Positions 16,814 to 25,689 of a stretch of DNA of 64,000 nucleotides are shown in pieces. How positions within the stretch are numbered: the stretch's first letter is position 1; each line of letters begins with the position of its first letter. Source of the stretch: CAZBRS01 sp964494475 (lineage in GTDB: Bacteria; Myxococcota_A; UBA9042; CAZBRS01); assembly GCA_964494475.1 (NCBI GenBank), contig CAZBRS010000033.1:1-64000 (forward strand), written 5' to 3'. The notes under the pieces were generated by a model that was not told where the DNA came from, made no database searches, and saw only the letters and a program-made list of their open reading frames with translations. The position numbers and the translations under genes were made by a program.

Positions 16814-19102
16814 CTACTCGCCGCAGTCGCCCTTCGGCTCCCACGCGAGCACCTGACCCTGGCCCGCTTCGATGAAGCCGTAGCGTCGCGCGTTCCAGTA
16901 GGGCACCGAGTAGTCGGAGCCGGGGTACTGGGTGCCGCCCTCGACCGCCGTGTACGCGCCCAGGTCGAAGGGGTTGCGCTGCCACAGGTAGTCGGTGAAG
17001 TTGCGCAGGTGGGGGGGCAGGGCCACGCTGGCCTCCTTGGGCGCGCACTTGCCGTTCGCGAAGGTGCACTCCCACTCGCTGCCCGTGCACGTGTTGGTGG
17101 CCACGAGGCCGGGCAGGCTCACGCCCATGAAGTCGATCTCGGCCTCGCACAGCTCGATCTCGTGCTGGGTGGGGCACACGGCCAGCGTCCCCTCGGGCGC
17201 CGCGGCCAGCACCTCGGCCTCGGTGTGGGTGTACTGGCGGCGCGGGTCGTCGAGCACGCCCCCGTTACCACCGAAGAGGGGCAGCATCTCGAGGGCATAG
17301 GCCAGCGCCTGGGCGCGGCCCGTGGCCAGGCTCTCGGGCACGGCGCCCGCGTACATCACGTTGAAGTCGACGTTGCCGGCGTCGGCCATGAGCTTCTGCC
17401 AGAACTCGACGTCGAACGCCCTCTGCAGGTCGGTCAAGAGCGGCGACTCGCCCAGCAGGTGCAAAAAGGCCCACCACGGCCCGAAGGTGATCTGGTCGCC
17501 GAACCACTTCTTGCAGGTGCGCGGCGGGTCGAAGGCGCCGGCCGTGTAGGCCACCTCGACGGTCTTGACGTTCGGCAGCAGCTCTTCGTACAGGAAGCGG
17601 CGGTACTGCTCGTCGCCCGTCAGGTAGTAGGCGATGGTGGCGTGGTGCATGAGGTGCATGGCGTCGCCGCCGCGGATGCTCGGGAAGTAGTAGTGATCGA
17701 GCCCGTTCTCGCGCTCGGACTCGTAGCCGCTCATGTCGAGCACGAACTGCAGCAGCTGCCCCACGAAGGCGGGCGCGGCGGCGTCGATGGTGCGCCAGGG
17801 GGTCATCTGGATCGTGTCGGGGCACGACGTGTCGAAGTCGGCCTCGTTCTTCGAGTTGATCTGGCGCTGCACGTACCCCACGATGCGGTCGAGCTTCGAG
17901 AAGTCGATGTCGTCGGCGTCGAACTCGAGCTGGCCCGACGCGAAGTAGTCCATGAACGCCTGCAGGGCCTCGGGGTTCTGCTGCAGGTTCACGAGCTCGA
18001 CCCGCTGCAGGCGCTTCAGGTAGCACGTGAGGTGCGTGCGGATCTTGGCCTTCAGCCCTTCGTCGCGGAGCAGCGCGTAGGCCATGGGCAGCGCCGTCTC
18101 CGAGCCGGACACCTGGTCGATGGAGGGGCGGCCGTTCCAGCGGGCTTCGCCCTTCACCAGGTTGCCGTCGGCGTCGGGCAGCCCCTCGACGTAGGCTGCC
18201 GGCAGGCCCTCGACGCCCGCCGGGTTCGGAATGTCGTAGTGCATCCAGTTCTCATCGGCGGCCAGGCCCCAGCGCACGAAGTGCTCCGTGGAGTTGGGCC
18301 CGCCCGGGGGCATCAACAGGTAGTGCGAGCGGCTGAGGTAGCCCGGGATGCCCGTCACGTCCCACTTCATGACCAGGCCGCGCACCCAGCCCTCCATGCG
18401 CTGGTAGTCGGCCTCGGTGCCGGTGTTGGCGTAGCGCAGGATGGCGGCCACGGTGGCCCAGCCGGTCCAGATGCCGCTGTCGCCGCCCCCCTCGTAGCGA
18501 GCGAAGTACTCGGGGCTGCCCCACACGGCCTCGGGGGTGCCGGCGGGCACGGTGGTGGTGAACACGCGCTCGGTCAGCTCGCCGTCGACGTGGTGGTACA
18601 GGTCGCGCCAGCGGTCGTAGAGCCACGCGCGGCGCAGCATGCCGTCGAGGTCGGCGTCGGCCACGAAGGCGCCGGTGCCGGCGTCGTAGGCCGAGCAGCG
18701 CTTGAGCGTGCCGGCCTCGCACTTCTCTTCCTGGAACACAGCGCACGAGACCACGGGCTGGCCGGCCAGGGGATCGGCGGGCGTGGCCAGGGGCGCACGG
18801 GTGGGCAGCTCGGGCAGCGGCACGTCGACCTCGGCGGTGTCGGTGGCGTCGACGTCGGCCTGCTCGGCGGGCGTGTCGGTGGCCTCGACCTCGTCGGCCG
18901 CGTCGGGGGTCGGAGCGTCGGCTTCGCCGGGGCCCGGGTCGGCGGGCACGTCGAGCTGTCCGTCGGGGGGGGCGTCGAACGCCTGGTCGGGGCCGCCGTC
19001 CGTGGCGTCCTCGGTGCTCCCCGAGCCCCCGCAGGCGGGCAGCAGGGCGAGCGCGAGCAGCACGAGTCCGATCATCGGAAGGTGGAGCGAACGGGACAGC
19101 AT
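16814..19102 (-). CDS. Large lipoprotein of unknown function
   Basis: A 762-residue lipoprotein (lipobox LPACGG) with an acidic Asp/Ala/Pro spacer to about residue 100. The remainder is rich in aromatic residues and looks mainly helical: AWLYDRWRDLYHHVDGEL, GIWTGWATVAAILRYANTG and AMHLMHHATIAYYLTGDEQYRRFLYEELLPN. The repeating helical pairs recall (alpha/alpha)-toroid enzymes such as glycan-processing glycosidases and lyases, but I recognise no family. Cysteines are plentiful near both ends, fitting disulfides outside the cytoplasm. It is convergent with the PLC-like gene. Confidence 0.6.
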   Translation of the reverse strand: MLSRSLHLPMIGLVLLALALLPACGGSGSTEDATDGGPDQAFDAPPDGQLDVPADPGPGEADAPTPDAADEVEATDTPAEQADVDATDTAEVDVPLPELPTRAPLATPADPLAGQPVVSCAVFQEEKCEAGTLKRCSAYDAGTGAFVADADLDGMLRRAWLYDRWRDLYHHVDGELTERVFTTTVPAGTPEAVWGSPEYFARYEGGGDSGIWTGWATVAAILRYANTGTEADYQRMEGWVRGLVMKWDVTGIPGYLSRSHYLLMPPGGPNSTEHFVRWGLAADENWMHYDIPNPAGVEGLPAAYVEGLPDADGNLVKGEARWNGRPSIDQVSGSETALPMAYALLRDEGLKAKIRTHLTCYLKRLQRVELVNLQQNPEALQAFMDYFASGQLEFDADDIDFSKLDRIVGYVQRQINSKNEADFDTSCPDTIQMTPWRTIDAAAPAFVGQLLQFVLDMSGYESERENGLDHYYFPSIRGGDAMHLMHHATIAYYLTGDEQYRRFLYEELLPNVKTVEVAYTAGAFDPPRTCKKWFGDQITFGPWWAFLHLLGESPLLTDLQRAFDVEFWQKLMADAGNVDFNVMYAGAVPESLATGRAQALAYALEMLPLFGGNGGVLDDPRRQYTHTEAEVLAAAPEGTLAVCPTQHEIELCEAEIDFMGVSLPGLVATNTCTGSEWECTFANGKCAPKEASVALPPHLRNFTDYLWQRNPFDLGAYTAVEGGTQYPGSDYSVPYWNARRYGFIEAGQGQVLAWEPKGDCGE

Positions 19103-19184
19103 GGGCGCCTCCGCAGGTTGCAGTGCGCATCGTAGCCGGTTCCTGGTTCGCGGGAAACCGCCTTCGTGGTGAATGAAATGTCAG

Positions 19185-19214
19185 TTGACCAAACCTCGCG
19201 TGGCTCGCTACGGT
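19185..19214 (+). promoter_or_regulatory. Promoter of the GH3 operon
   Basis: TTGACC (19185-19190) is followed after 18 bases by TACGGT (19209-19214), 22 bases before the ATG at 19236. Confidence 0.4.
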
Positions 19215-19235
19215 AGGTCGGCGTTGGAGGCACCC

Positions 19236-21395
19236 ATGAAGCACCTTTGGATTCTTTTCGTGCTGGCCGTCGCGTGCGATCGCCCGCCCCTCGATCGCGG
19301 CGGGTCCGACACCACGGGCGGGCCCGATCTGGCGGCGACCGACCTCGCGGGCGGCGACTCGGCGTCGCCCGGCGGCGTATGCGGCGACGCGCCCGCCCTG
19401 GGCCGGCAGGCGCTGACCACCGATCCACGCGTCGACGTCATCCTGAGCGGCCTTTCGCTGGCCGACAGGATCGAGCAGATGGCCGGTGCCCTGCCGAACC
19501 CCTCCATGTTCATCCAGGACGACAACGAGGCGGCCGGGATCCGGGGCTTCCGGTTCTGCGACGGACCCCGCGGGGTCCGCAGGGAGGCCGGCAGGAGCAC
19601 GTGCTTCCCGGTGGCCGTGGCCCGGGCAGCCACCTGGGATCTGGATCTCGAGCAGCGCGTCGGCGAGGCCATGGGCCGCGAGGTGCTGGGCGTGAACTCC
19701 AACATGCTCCTGGCGCCCACCATCAACGCGCTGCGCCATCCCGGCTGGGGCCGCGCGCAGGAGACCTACGGCGAGGACCCCTGGGTGCTGGGCATGATGG
19801 GCATCGCCTTCACCCGCGGCGTCCAGAAGTACGTGCCGGCCTGCGTGAAGCACCTGGCCGCCAACAACATCGAAGACACGCGCATGACCAACAACGCGGT
19901 GGTGGAGGAGCAGACGCTCCGCGAGAACTACGCGCGTCACTTCGAGATGGTGGTGAAGGAGGCCGACGTGGCCTGCGTCATGGCGGCCTACAACAAGCTG
20001 AACGGCGACTACTGCTGCGAGAACCAGCCGCTGCTGCGCGACCTGCTGAAGGACGAGTGGCGCTTCGACGGCTTCGTGCTGTCGGACTGGTTCGCCACCA
20101 AGACCACCGTCGAGTCGGCCCTCGGCGGCCTCGATCTCGAGATGCCGTGGCGGCAGAAGTACGACAAGCTGCAGTCGGCGGTGGTCGCGGGCCAGGTGCC
20201 CGAGGACGTGATCGAGGACGCCGTGCGCCGCATCCTGCGCGTCAAGTTCAAGTTCGGGCTGGCCCTGCTCAGCGAAACGGTCCCCGGCGACCCCGCCGAC
20301 GTGGAGAGCCCCGCCCACCTCGCGTTGGCACGCGAGGCCGCAGAGAAGGCCATCGTGCTCCTGAAGAACGACGGAGTGTTGCCGCTCGACCGCGCCACCC
20401 GGCCGCGCGTCGCGGTCCTGGGCCCCTGGGCCAACAAGGAACGCCTGGGCGACCTGGGCAGCAGCAACGTGTTGCCCTCCTACGCCATCACGCCCTACCA
20501 GGGCATCCTCGCCGTCGCGGGCGACGGCGTCGACGTGGCGATGAGCGTCGACGCCTCGGCGGCAGAAGGCGCTGACGTGGCCGTGGTGGTGGCCGCCCTC
20601 TCCCAGATGGACGAGGGAGAGGCCGTCGGCGTGGGCGGCGATCGCGACACGCTCGACCTTTCGCCCGAGCACGAGCAACTGATCCTCGACGCGGCCACCA
20701 AGGCCGACAAGGTGGTCGTGGTGCTCGAGGCGGGTGGCCCCATCACCATGCAGCGCTGGCAGGACGCGGCCGACGCCATCGTCATGGCCTGGTACCCGGG
20801 CATGGAGGGTGGCAACGCCATCGGCGCCGTGCTCTTCGGCGACGTGAACCCCTCGGGCCGCCTGGTGCAGACGTGGCCGAAGAGGTGGGAGGACGAGCCT
20901 GAGTTCGGGAACCACCAGGAAGAGACCGTGATGGAGTACTACCACGGTTACCGGCACTTCGACCACGAGGGGATCGAGCCGCTCTACCCCTTCGGCTTCG
21001 GCCTGTCGTACACCGACTTCGCCTACACCAACCTCACGGTGCCCTGCGAGACCATCACCCAAGCCGGCCGCCTGGTGGTCACCCTCGACGTCGAAAACAC
21101 GGGCACGCGCGCCGGCGTGGCCGTTCCCCAGTTGTACGTGGGCGTGCCCGACACAGCGGCGCGCCGCCCCGTGAAGCAGTTGGCCGGCTTCGCGCGCGTC
21201 GAGCTTCAGCCCGGCGAGAAGAAGACCGTCGAGATCCCCGTGCGCGTGCCCGATCTCGCGTACTGGGACGTCACGAAGCACGGCTGGGTGGTCGAGAAGA
21301 AGGCGCACCGGGTGGACGTGGGGCCCAACCAGCGCGACCTGCCGCTCTCGGGCAGCTTCCTGGTGGGCGACCAGGGGAAGGAGGTGGCGCGATGA
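19236..21395 (+). CDS. GH3 beta-glucosidase lipoprotein
   Basis: A 719-residue family 3 glycoside hydrolase. The start at 19236 has a TTGGAGG ribosome site and gives a lipobox LAVAC; the longer frame from 19173 has no signal. Typical GH3 blocks are LSLADRIEQMAG, FCDGPRGVR, NMLLAPTINALRHPGWGRAQETYGED (in shortened form), CVKHLAANN and GFVLSDWFAT, in which the Asp of SDW is the nucleophile. The second domain follows (AEKAIVLLKNDGVLPLD ... EAGGPITMQRW), then a C-terminal fibronectin III-like domain (YPFGFGLSYTDF). It probably releases glucose from beta-glucans outside the inner membrane. The downstream porin-like gene overlaps by ATGA. Confidence 0.92.
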   Translation: MKHLWILFVLAVACDRPPLDRGGSDTTGGPDLAATDLAGGDSASPGGVCGDAPALGRQALTTDPRVDVILSGLSLADRIEQMAGALPNPSMFIQDDNEAAGIRGFRFCDGPRGVRREAGRSTCFPVAVARAATWDLDLEQRVGEAMGREVLGVNSNMLLAPTINALRHPGWGRAQETYGEDPWVLGMMGIAFTRGVQKYVPACVKHLAANNIEDTRMTNNAVVEEQTLRENYARHFEMVVKEADVACVMAAYNKLNGDYCCENQPLLRDLLKDEWRFDGFVLSDWFATKTTVESALGGLDLEMPWRQKYDKLQSAVVAGQVPEDVIEDAVRRILRVKFKFGLALLSETVPGDPADVESPAHLALAREAAEKAIVLLKNDGVLPLDRATRPRVAVLGPWANKERLGDLGSSNVLPSYAITPYQGILAVAGDGVDVAMSVDASAAEGADVAVVVAALSQMDEGEAVGVGGDRDTLDLSPEHEQLILDAATKADKVVVVLEAGGPITMQRWQDAADAIVMAWYPGMEGGNAIGAVLFGDVNPSGRLVQTWPKRWEDEPEFGNHQEETVMEYYHGYRHFDHEGIEPLYPFGFGLSYTDFAYTNLTVPCETITQAGRLVVTLDVENTGTRAGVAVPQLYVGVPDTAARRPVKQLAGFARVELQPGEKKTVEIPVRVPDLAYWDVTKHGWVVEKKAHRVDVGPNQRDLPLSGSFLVGDQGKEVAR

Positions 21396-22678
21396 CACGG
21401 CGGGACTGTACGACGCAGCCGTCGGCTGAAGCCGCGGCTGGGACTACGAAGTCCGCCTTCGCGGACTCCGGGCGCCGTCGACGGCTCGCTGCGATCGCCG
21501 CAGCCGTTGGCTTGTTGCTCTTTTCGGTGCCCGCACGCGCCGAAGAACCCACGGCGGCCGACCGCCTGGCCGAGCCCGCGCTGTGGGGCCTCGCGGGCCC
21601 CTCGCCCTACTACCCGGCCGACGGCCTGCAGTCGCCCCTGCGCGCCGATGGCGTGCACGTGGGCGGCGACGTGTGGATCGACTCGGGCTACGAGTCGAGC
21701 CAGCGCGAGCTCGAGGGCGAGCCCGACCAGGAGTTCTGGCTGCAGCAGGGCCGCTTCATGCTCGACGTGACGGCCACCCACACCTGGAAGCGCTTCTTCG
21801 CGCAGGCCAAGGGCCAGCTGCTGGCGCACGTCGAGGAGATCCCCGGCGACGAGTCCATCGACACCGACGACGCGTGGCTGCGCTTCGGGATGTGGGATCT
21901 GTGGGACGTGCAGTTCGGGCGCTTCGAGGCCTGGGAGGTCTACCACAAGGGCGAGGGGCTCGAGCGCGACACCCTCGAGGACAAGGGCGCCTTCGACGGC
22001 CCCGACATCTACGAGGTGAACTACGCCTTCTACCGCCAGAACGGCTTCGGCCAGTTCGCGGCGCACGTCTACCCGCTCTCGTGGCTGCGCTTCGAGGTGG
22101 GCACGGTCTTCGGCAACGAGCTCGGCTTCAACTCGTACGGCGTGCGGCCCGTGGGCATCGTCGATCTGGGCTGGCTCAAGCTGAAGCTGGCGGCCGAGTG
22201 GCGCAAGCTGAAGAACCAGGAGTCGGGCAAGAAGCAGTGGGAGGAGAAGCGCGGCCTCGGCGGCGGCATCTCGTTCCATTTCAACGACCTGCACCCGGTG
22301 CTGCGCTTCCAGTTCGGCGCCAACGCCGCGTTCGGCCTGATCGACAAGGTCGACGCGTTCGGCAAGGTCGACGAGCACGGCAGCCCCGATACGCTGTCGG
22401 TGGGCGGCTTCGCCGACCTGGGGTTCTGGTCGGCCGTGCTGGGCCTCGGCTACAACCACACGCTGCAGGGCGACCGCCAGTTGAACGACCAGACCGACAG
22501 CGAAGGTGAGTTCACCCACCAGCAGGCCTTCGCGTCGCTCCGCCACCCCCTCGTGTTCCCCTGGCTGACCGCCAAGCTGGTGGTGGCCTGGGCCCGCGCC
22601 GACCTGCGCCCGGCCTTCGAGAACGCGCGCGTCAACGACATGATGAGCGTGCGGCTTCGCCTCGCGATGACGTTCTGA
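21392..22678 (+). CDS. Outer-membrane beta-barrel protein (porin-like)
   Basis: A 428-residue protein with an unusually long basic N-terminus before its signal sequence (AAIAAAVGLLLFSVPARA, residues about 32-50). The mature part shows alternating hydrophobic and polar strands: DVWIDSGYESSQ, FMLDVTATHTWKRFFAQAKGQL, WDVQFGRFEAWEVY and a final SVRLRLAMTF that ends in Phe. Alternating strands and a terminal aromatic residue are marks of outer-membrane barrels. Its ATG overlaps the GH3 stop (ATGA), so it may take up the sugars released by that enzyme. No close family is recognised. Confidence 0.7.
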   Translation: MTRRDCTTQPSAEAAAGTTKSAFADSGRRRRLAAIAAAVGLLLFSVPARAEEPTAADRLAEPALWGLAGPSPYYPADGLQSPLRADGVHVGGDVWIDSGYESSQRELEGEPDQEFWLQQGRFMLDVTATHTWKRFFAQAKGQLLAHVEEIPGDESIDTDDAWLRFGMWDLWDVQFGRFEAWEVYHKGEGLERDTLEDKGAFDGPDIYEVNYAFYRQNGFGQFAAHVYPLSWLRFEVGTVFGNELGFNSYGVRPVGIVDLGWLKLKLAAEWRKLKNQESGKKQWEEKRGLGGGISFHFNDLHPVLRFQFGANAAFGLIDKVDAFGKVDEHGSPDTLSVGGFADLGFWSAVLGLGYNHTLQGDRQLNDQTDSEGEFTHQQAFASLRHPLVFPWLTAKLVVAWARADLRPAFENARVNDMMSVRLRLAMTF

Positions 22679-22702
22679 AGCTTCGCGTCAGACCTCGTGC
22701 GC

Positions 22703-22731
22703 TTGCGTCAGCCTGACAGCCCCGGTACATT
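22703..22731 (+). promoter_or_regulatory. Toxin-antitoxin promoter with palindrome
   Basis: TTGCGT (22703-22708) and TACATT (22726-22731) are 17 bases apart. The palindrome GTCAG-C-CTGAC (22707-22717) lies between them, a plausible operator for autoregulation by the antitoxin complex. Confidence 0.45.
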
Positions 22732-22753
22732 GCGAGTCAGGAGGAACAGCCCC

Positions 22754-22981
22754 ATGCACGGGACGAGAGAGATCATCGAAGAGGCCATCGCCTTGCCCGT
22801 CGAGGAGCGTGCCGTCGTCGTCGATTCGTTGCTGCGGTCGTTGAATACTCCCGACGACGCGATCGATCGGGAGTGGACCGCGGTCGCGCGGCGCCGCCAG
22901 GCGGAACTGCGCGCAGGTCTCGTCCAACGGGTTCCGGGGGACGACGTGCTCGCCCGGGCACGTCAACGGCTGGCGCGATGA
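22754..22981 (+). CDS. Addiction-module antitoxin
   Basis: A 75-residue protein. The pattern IIEEAIALPVEERAVVVDSLLRSLN and a C-terminal helical tail match the putative addiction-module component family that pairs with ParE/RelE toxins. The ATG at 22754 follows a GGAGGAAC site; an upstream ATG at 22697 precedes the promoter and is unlikely. The stop overlaps the toxin start by ATGA. Confidence 0.85.
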   Translation: MHGTREIIEEAIALPVEERAVVVDSLLRSLNTPDDAIDREWTAVARRRQAELRAGLVQRVPGDDVLARARQRLAR

Positions 22982-23271
22982 ACTACTGGTTCCATCCAGA
23001 AGCCGAAGACGAGTTTCTGGCCGCGATCGATTACTACAACGCCTGCGAGCCCGGACTCGGAGAAGACTTCTTCTACGAAGTGCAGACTGTCATCGGCAAC
23101 ATTCTGACCTACCCCGCGGCCTGGGCCCCAATCGAAGCCGACGTCAGGAGATGCCTCACCCACCGGTTTCCCTACGGCGTCGTCTACGGAGTGGAACCGG
23201 ACGGGGTCGAGATCCTCGCGGTCATGAACTTGCACCGCAAGCCGGACGCTTGGCGGCACCGGATTGCATGA
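22978..23271 (+). CDS. RelE/ParE-family toxin
   Basis: A 97-residue basic-aromatic protein. It begins MNYWFHPEAEDEFLAAIDYY, carries RRCLTHRFPYGVVYGVE and ends ILAVMNLHRKPDAWRHR. This is the standard ParE layout of an N-terminal helical hairpin, a central beta-sheet with RFPY-V-Y, and the conserved HxxRxPxxW end. ParE toxins poison gyrase, while RelE toxins cleave mRNA; the sequence is nearer ParE. It is coupled to the antitoxin by a 4-base overlap. Confidence 0.88.
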   Translation: MNYWFHPEAEDEFLAAIDYYNACEPGLGEDFFYEVQTVIGNILTYPAAWAPIEADVRRCLTHRFPYGVVYGVEPDGVEILAVMNLHRKPDAWRHRIA

Positions 23272-23322
23272 TCTTGCCCCGAGTCGACCCGTGACCTTTG
23301 CGCAGGTGTAGCGAGGTGCCCC

Positions 23323-24660
23323 ATGGGCGAGACCGTGCGGCTGCAATTCGAAGGCTCCGAGGTCGCGCTCCCGCTGCCCGAGGGGTGGCGCGTGGCCGGC
23401 ACGTGGCTCCCGCGCCCGGTGGCCCCGCTCGACGACGTCGAGGGCGCGCTGCAGGCGGCGCTGGCGGCCCCCATCGGGTGCGCTCCCCTCGGCCCCGACG
23501 AGTTGACGGGCAAGCGGGTCCTGGTGGTGGTCGACGACGTGACGCGGCCGACTCCCGTGTACCTCTATTTCCAAACCGTGCTCGACTGGCTCACGGGCCA
23601 TGGCGCGCGCCTCGACGACGTGCTGCTGGTGCCGGCCCTCGGCATCCACCGCGACGTGACGGTCGACGAGATGGCCGCCAAGGTGGGGGCCGAGAATCTG
23701 GCGGGGCTCCGTTGGGAGAACCACCGCCCGCGCGATCGCGCCGCCCACGTCGACCTGGGCGTCACGTCGCGGGGCACGCCGGTGCTCCTCAACCGGCGGC
23801 TGGCCGAGGCCGACTTCGTCGTGTGCGTGGGCGCCATCGAGCCGCACCTGCTGCAGGGCTTCGGGGGCGGGCTCAAGATGCTGCTGCCCGGCCTCGCGCA
23901 CGCCGACACCATCGCGGCCAACCACCTGGTGGGGGCCAGCTGGCAGAGGTTCAACTACGTGGGCACGCCCCCCGACCGGAGCCCCATGCGCCTCGACCTC
24001 GAGGAGGCCGTGGCCCGGCTCGGCAAGCGGGTGTTCCTCGTGAACGTGGTCATGAACGAGCGGCTGCAGCTGCACCGCTTCGTGTGCGGCGACCCCATCG
24101 CGGCCCACCGCGAGGGCGTGCGCACCGCCGAGGCCATCTACGCCGCCGCGGTGCCCGAGCCCGCCGACGTGGCCCTCGTCACCTCCGACCCCATGAACGC
24201 CGATCTGCGCCAGGGCATGAAGTGCATCGGCAACGTCGAGCCGGCGGTGAAGGAGGGCGGGCTGGTGCTGGCCCTGCTGGCGTGCCGCAACGGCATCGGC
24301 GACATCGCGATGCCCCCCAAGGCCCTGTCGAACAAGTGGTTGCGTCGCATCCTGCGGTTCATCGGCCCCAAGCGTGTGCTGGGCTTCGTCGACAAGGTCA
24401 AGAAGGGCGCGGGCGTCGAAGAGCGGTTCATGGCGCACTTCTCGATGCAGGTGGCGCGCAAGCTGCAGCTGGTGGTCTGGTCGCCGGGCCTGCCGGCCGA
24501 TACGGGCACGCGCATGGGCCTGTTCGTGCAGGTGGGCTCGCCTGAGCAGCTGCTCGAGGTGGCGAAGCGGTTCGCGCCGCCGAACGCCACGGTGCACGTC
24601 TTCCCCCACGGGGGCGTCACGTACCCAGCGCCGCGCGACCCGACGGGAGGAACGCCGTGA
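23323..24660 (+). CDS. larA: Nickel-dependent lactate racemase family protein (LarA)
   Basis: A 445-residue protein of the LarA family, which interconverts D- and L-2-hydroxyacids with a nickel-pincer cofactor. Every key residue recalled from the Lactobacillus plantarum enzyme is found with a constant shift of one: H109 in the HRD motif (H108), H175 in EPH (H174), K185 in GGGLK (K184, cofactor link) and H201 (H200, Ni ligand). The signature DDVTRPTP is at 71-78. The cofactor genes larB, larC and larE are not in this window. Family members also act on other 2-hydroxyacids, so lactate is not certain. Its stop overlaps the next gene by ATGA. Confidence 0.9.
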   Translation: MGETVRLQFEGSEVALPLPEGWRVAGTWLPRPVAPLDDVEGALQAALAAPIGCAPLGPDELTGKRVLVVVDDVTRPTPVYLYFQTVLDWLTGHGARLDDVLLVPALGIHRDVTVDEMAAKVGAENLAGLRWENHRPRDRAAHVDLGVTSRGTPVLLNRRLAEADFVVCVGAIEPHLLQGFGGGLKMLLPGLAHADTIAANHLVGASWQRFNYVGTPPDRSPMRLDLEEAVARLGKRVFLVNVVMNERLQLHRFVCGDPIAAHREGVRTAEAIYAAAVPEPADVALVTSDPMNADLRQGMKCIGNVEPAVKEGGLVLALLACRNGIGDIAMPPKALSNKWLRRILRFIGPKRVLGFVDKVKKGAGVEERFMAHFSMQVARKLQLVVWSPGLPADTGTRMGLFVQVGSPEQLLEVAKRFAPPNATVHVFPHGGVTYPAPRDPTGGTP

Positions 24661-25688
24661 AGCCTGGAGCGCCCCTCACCCTCGGCCTGATCGGCGCCTG
24701 CCCCAAGGGGGTGCAGGGTCCCGCGGCGTTCGACGCGTTCGCGCGCTTCCAGCAGCACCTGGGCGAGCTCGAGGCCGTGCCTGCCGGCAGCTACCCCGTG
24801 GCGCACGCCGCGTGCTCGGCGTTCATGAACGGCGTGCCCCGCGTGGCCTTCGCGGGGGTCGACGATGCGGGTCGCCCCGAGGCCTGGGCCCAGGCCGTCA
24901 CGCGGCTGTTCGACGCCTGGGAGCCCGCCCTGGTGGCGGCCCCGGGCCTGGTCGATCCGGCGCTCGCGCGGCCGCTGGTCGCGGCGTTCGCGGCGCGCGT
25001 CCAGCGGCTTCGCGATCGGGAGCCCCCGGCGCTGTGGCTCGACGCCCCCGACCGGGCCTCGTCCTCCACCGTGCTCGCCCACGCGATCGCGGTGGGCGCC
25101 GACGGCGAGGGCGTGCGCGTGGCCGCGCCCTGGGTCCCGACCCTGACGCCGGGCCGGCGCCAGTACGAGCGCCTGCCGGCCACCTGCCTGCTGGCGCCGC
25201 TGGCCCTGGGGTGCGCCGGCGAGCTCAAGGGGGTGTCGGAGCCCGAGTCGCCGTTCTCGCTCGACGAATTGGCGCGCCTCGAGGCGGCGGGAGTGGGCGT
25301 GCTCGCGTCGGTGGGACCGCGTCGCCTGGTGGGCGCCGCGTTCCGGCTCGAGCGGTCCAAGGTGCCGCCGTTCGGCGCCCCGAGCGATACGCCCCCGGAC
25401 TTCGACGAGGCCGCCACCGCCATCGAGCGCGAGCTCGACGAGCTGTCGGTGCACCTGCAGCACCAGGGCCTGCAGGGCCCCTCGCTCTGGAGGTCGCTGG
25501 TGCGCGAGGCCTCGACGCTCTTGAACGGCTACAAGGCGCGCGGCGTGATCGCGGGCTTCGTGGTGCGCTGCGACGAGTCGACCGGCTGCACGCCCGACGG
25601 CCACCCGGTGGTCGAGGTGGGCCTGGCGGTGCCCAGGCGGGTGGAGCAAGTCGTTCTGCACGTCCGCGGGCGGACGCCCCGAGGGTGA
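24657..25688 (+). CDS. Phage tail-sheath-like protein, orphan
   Basis: A 343-residue protein without a signal peptide. Its segments follow the order seen in contractile tail sheaths: LTLGLIGACPKGVQGP ... FDAFARFQQHLGEL ... YPVAHAACSAFMNGVPRVAFAGV (N-terminal part), ALVAAPGLVDPALAR and PATCLLAPLALGCAGELKGV (middle), and SLWRSLVREASTLLNGYKARG ... FVVRCDESTG ... VVEVGLAVPRRVEQVVLHV (C-terminal part). The last matches the conserved sheath end 'VRCD-T-P----G--VVEVGVAP--PAEFVV'. It is somewhat short for a sheath, and no baseplate, tube or ATPase genes are nearby. It overlaps larA by ATGA. The assignment rests on recalled patterns. Confidence 0.5.
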   Translation: MKPGAPLTLGLIGACPKGVQGPAAFDAFARFQQHLGELEAVPAGSYPVAHAACSAFMNGVPRVAFAGVDDAGRPEAWAQAVTRLFDAWEPALVAAPGLVDPALARPLVAAFAARVQRLRDREPPALWLDAPDRASSSTVLAHAIAVGADGEGVRVAAPWVPTLTPGRRQYERLPATCLLAPLALGCAGELKGVSEPESPFSLDELARLEAAGVGVLASVGPRRLVGAAFRLERSKVPPFGAPSDTPPDFDEAATAIERELDELSVHLQHQGLQGPSLWRSLVREASTLLNGYKARGVIAGFVVRCDESTGCTPDGHPVVEVGLAVPRRVEQVVLHVRGRTPRG

Positions 25689-25689
25689 A

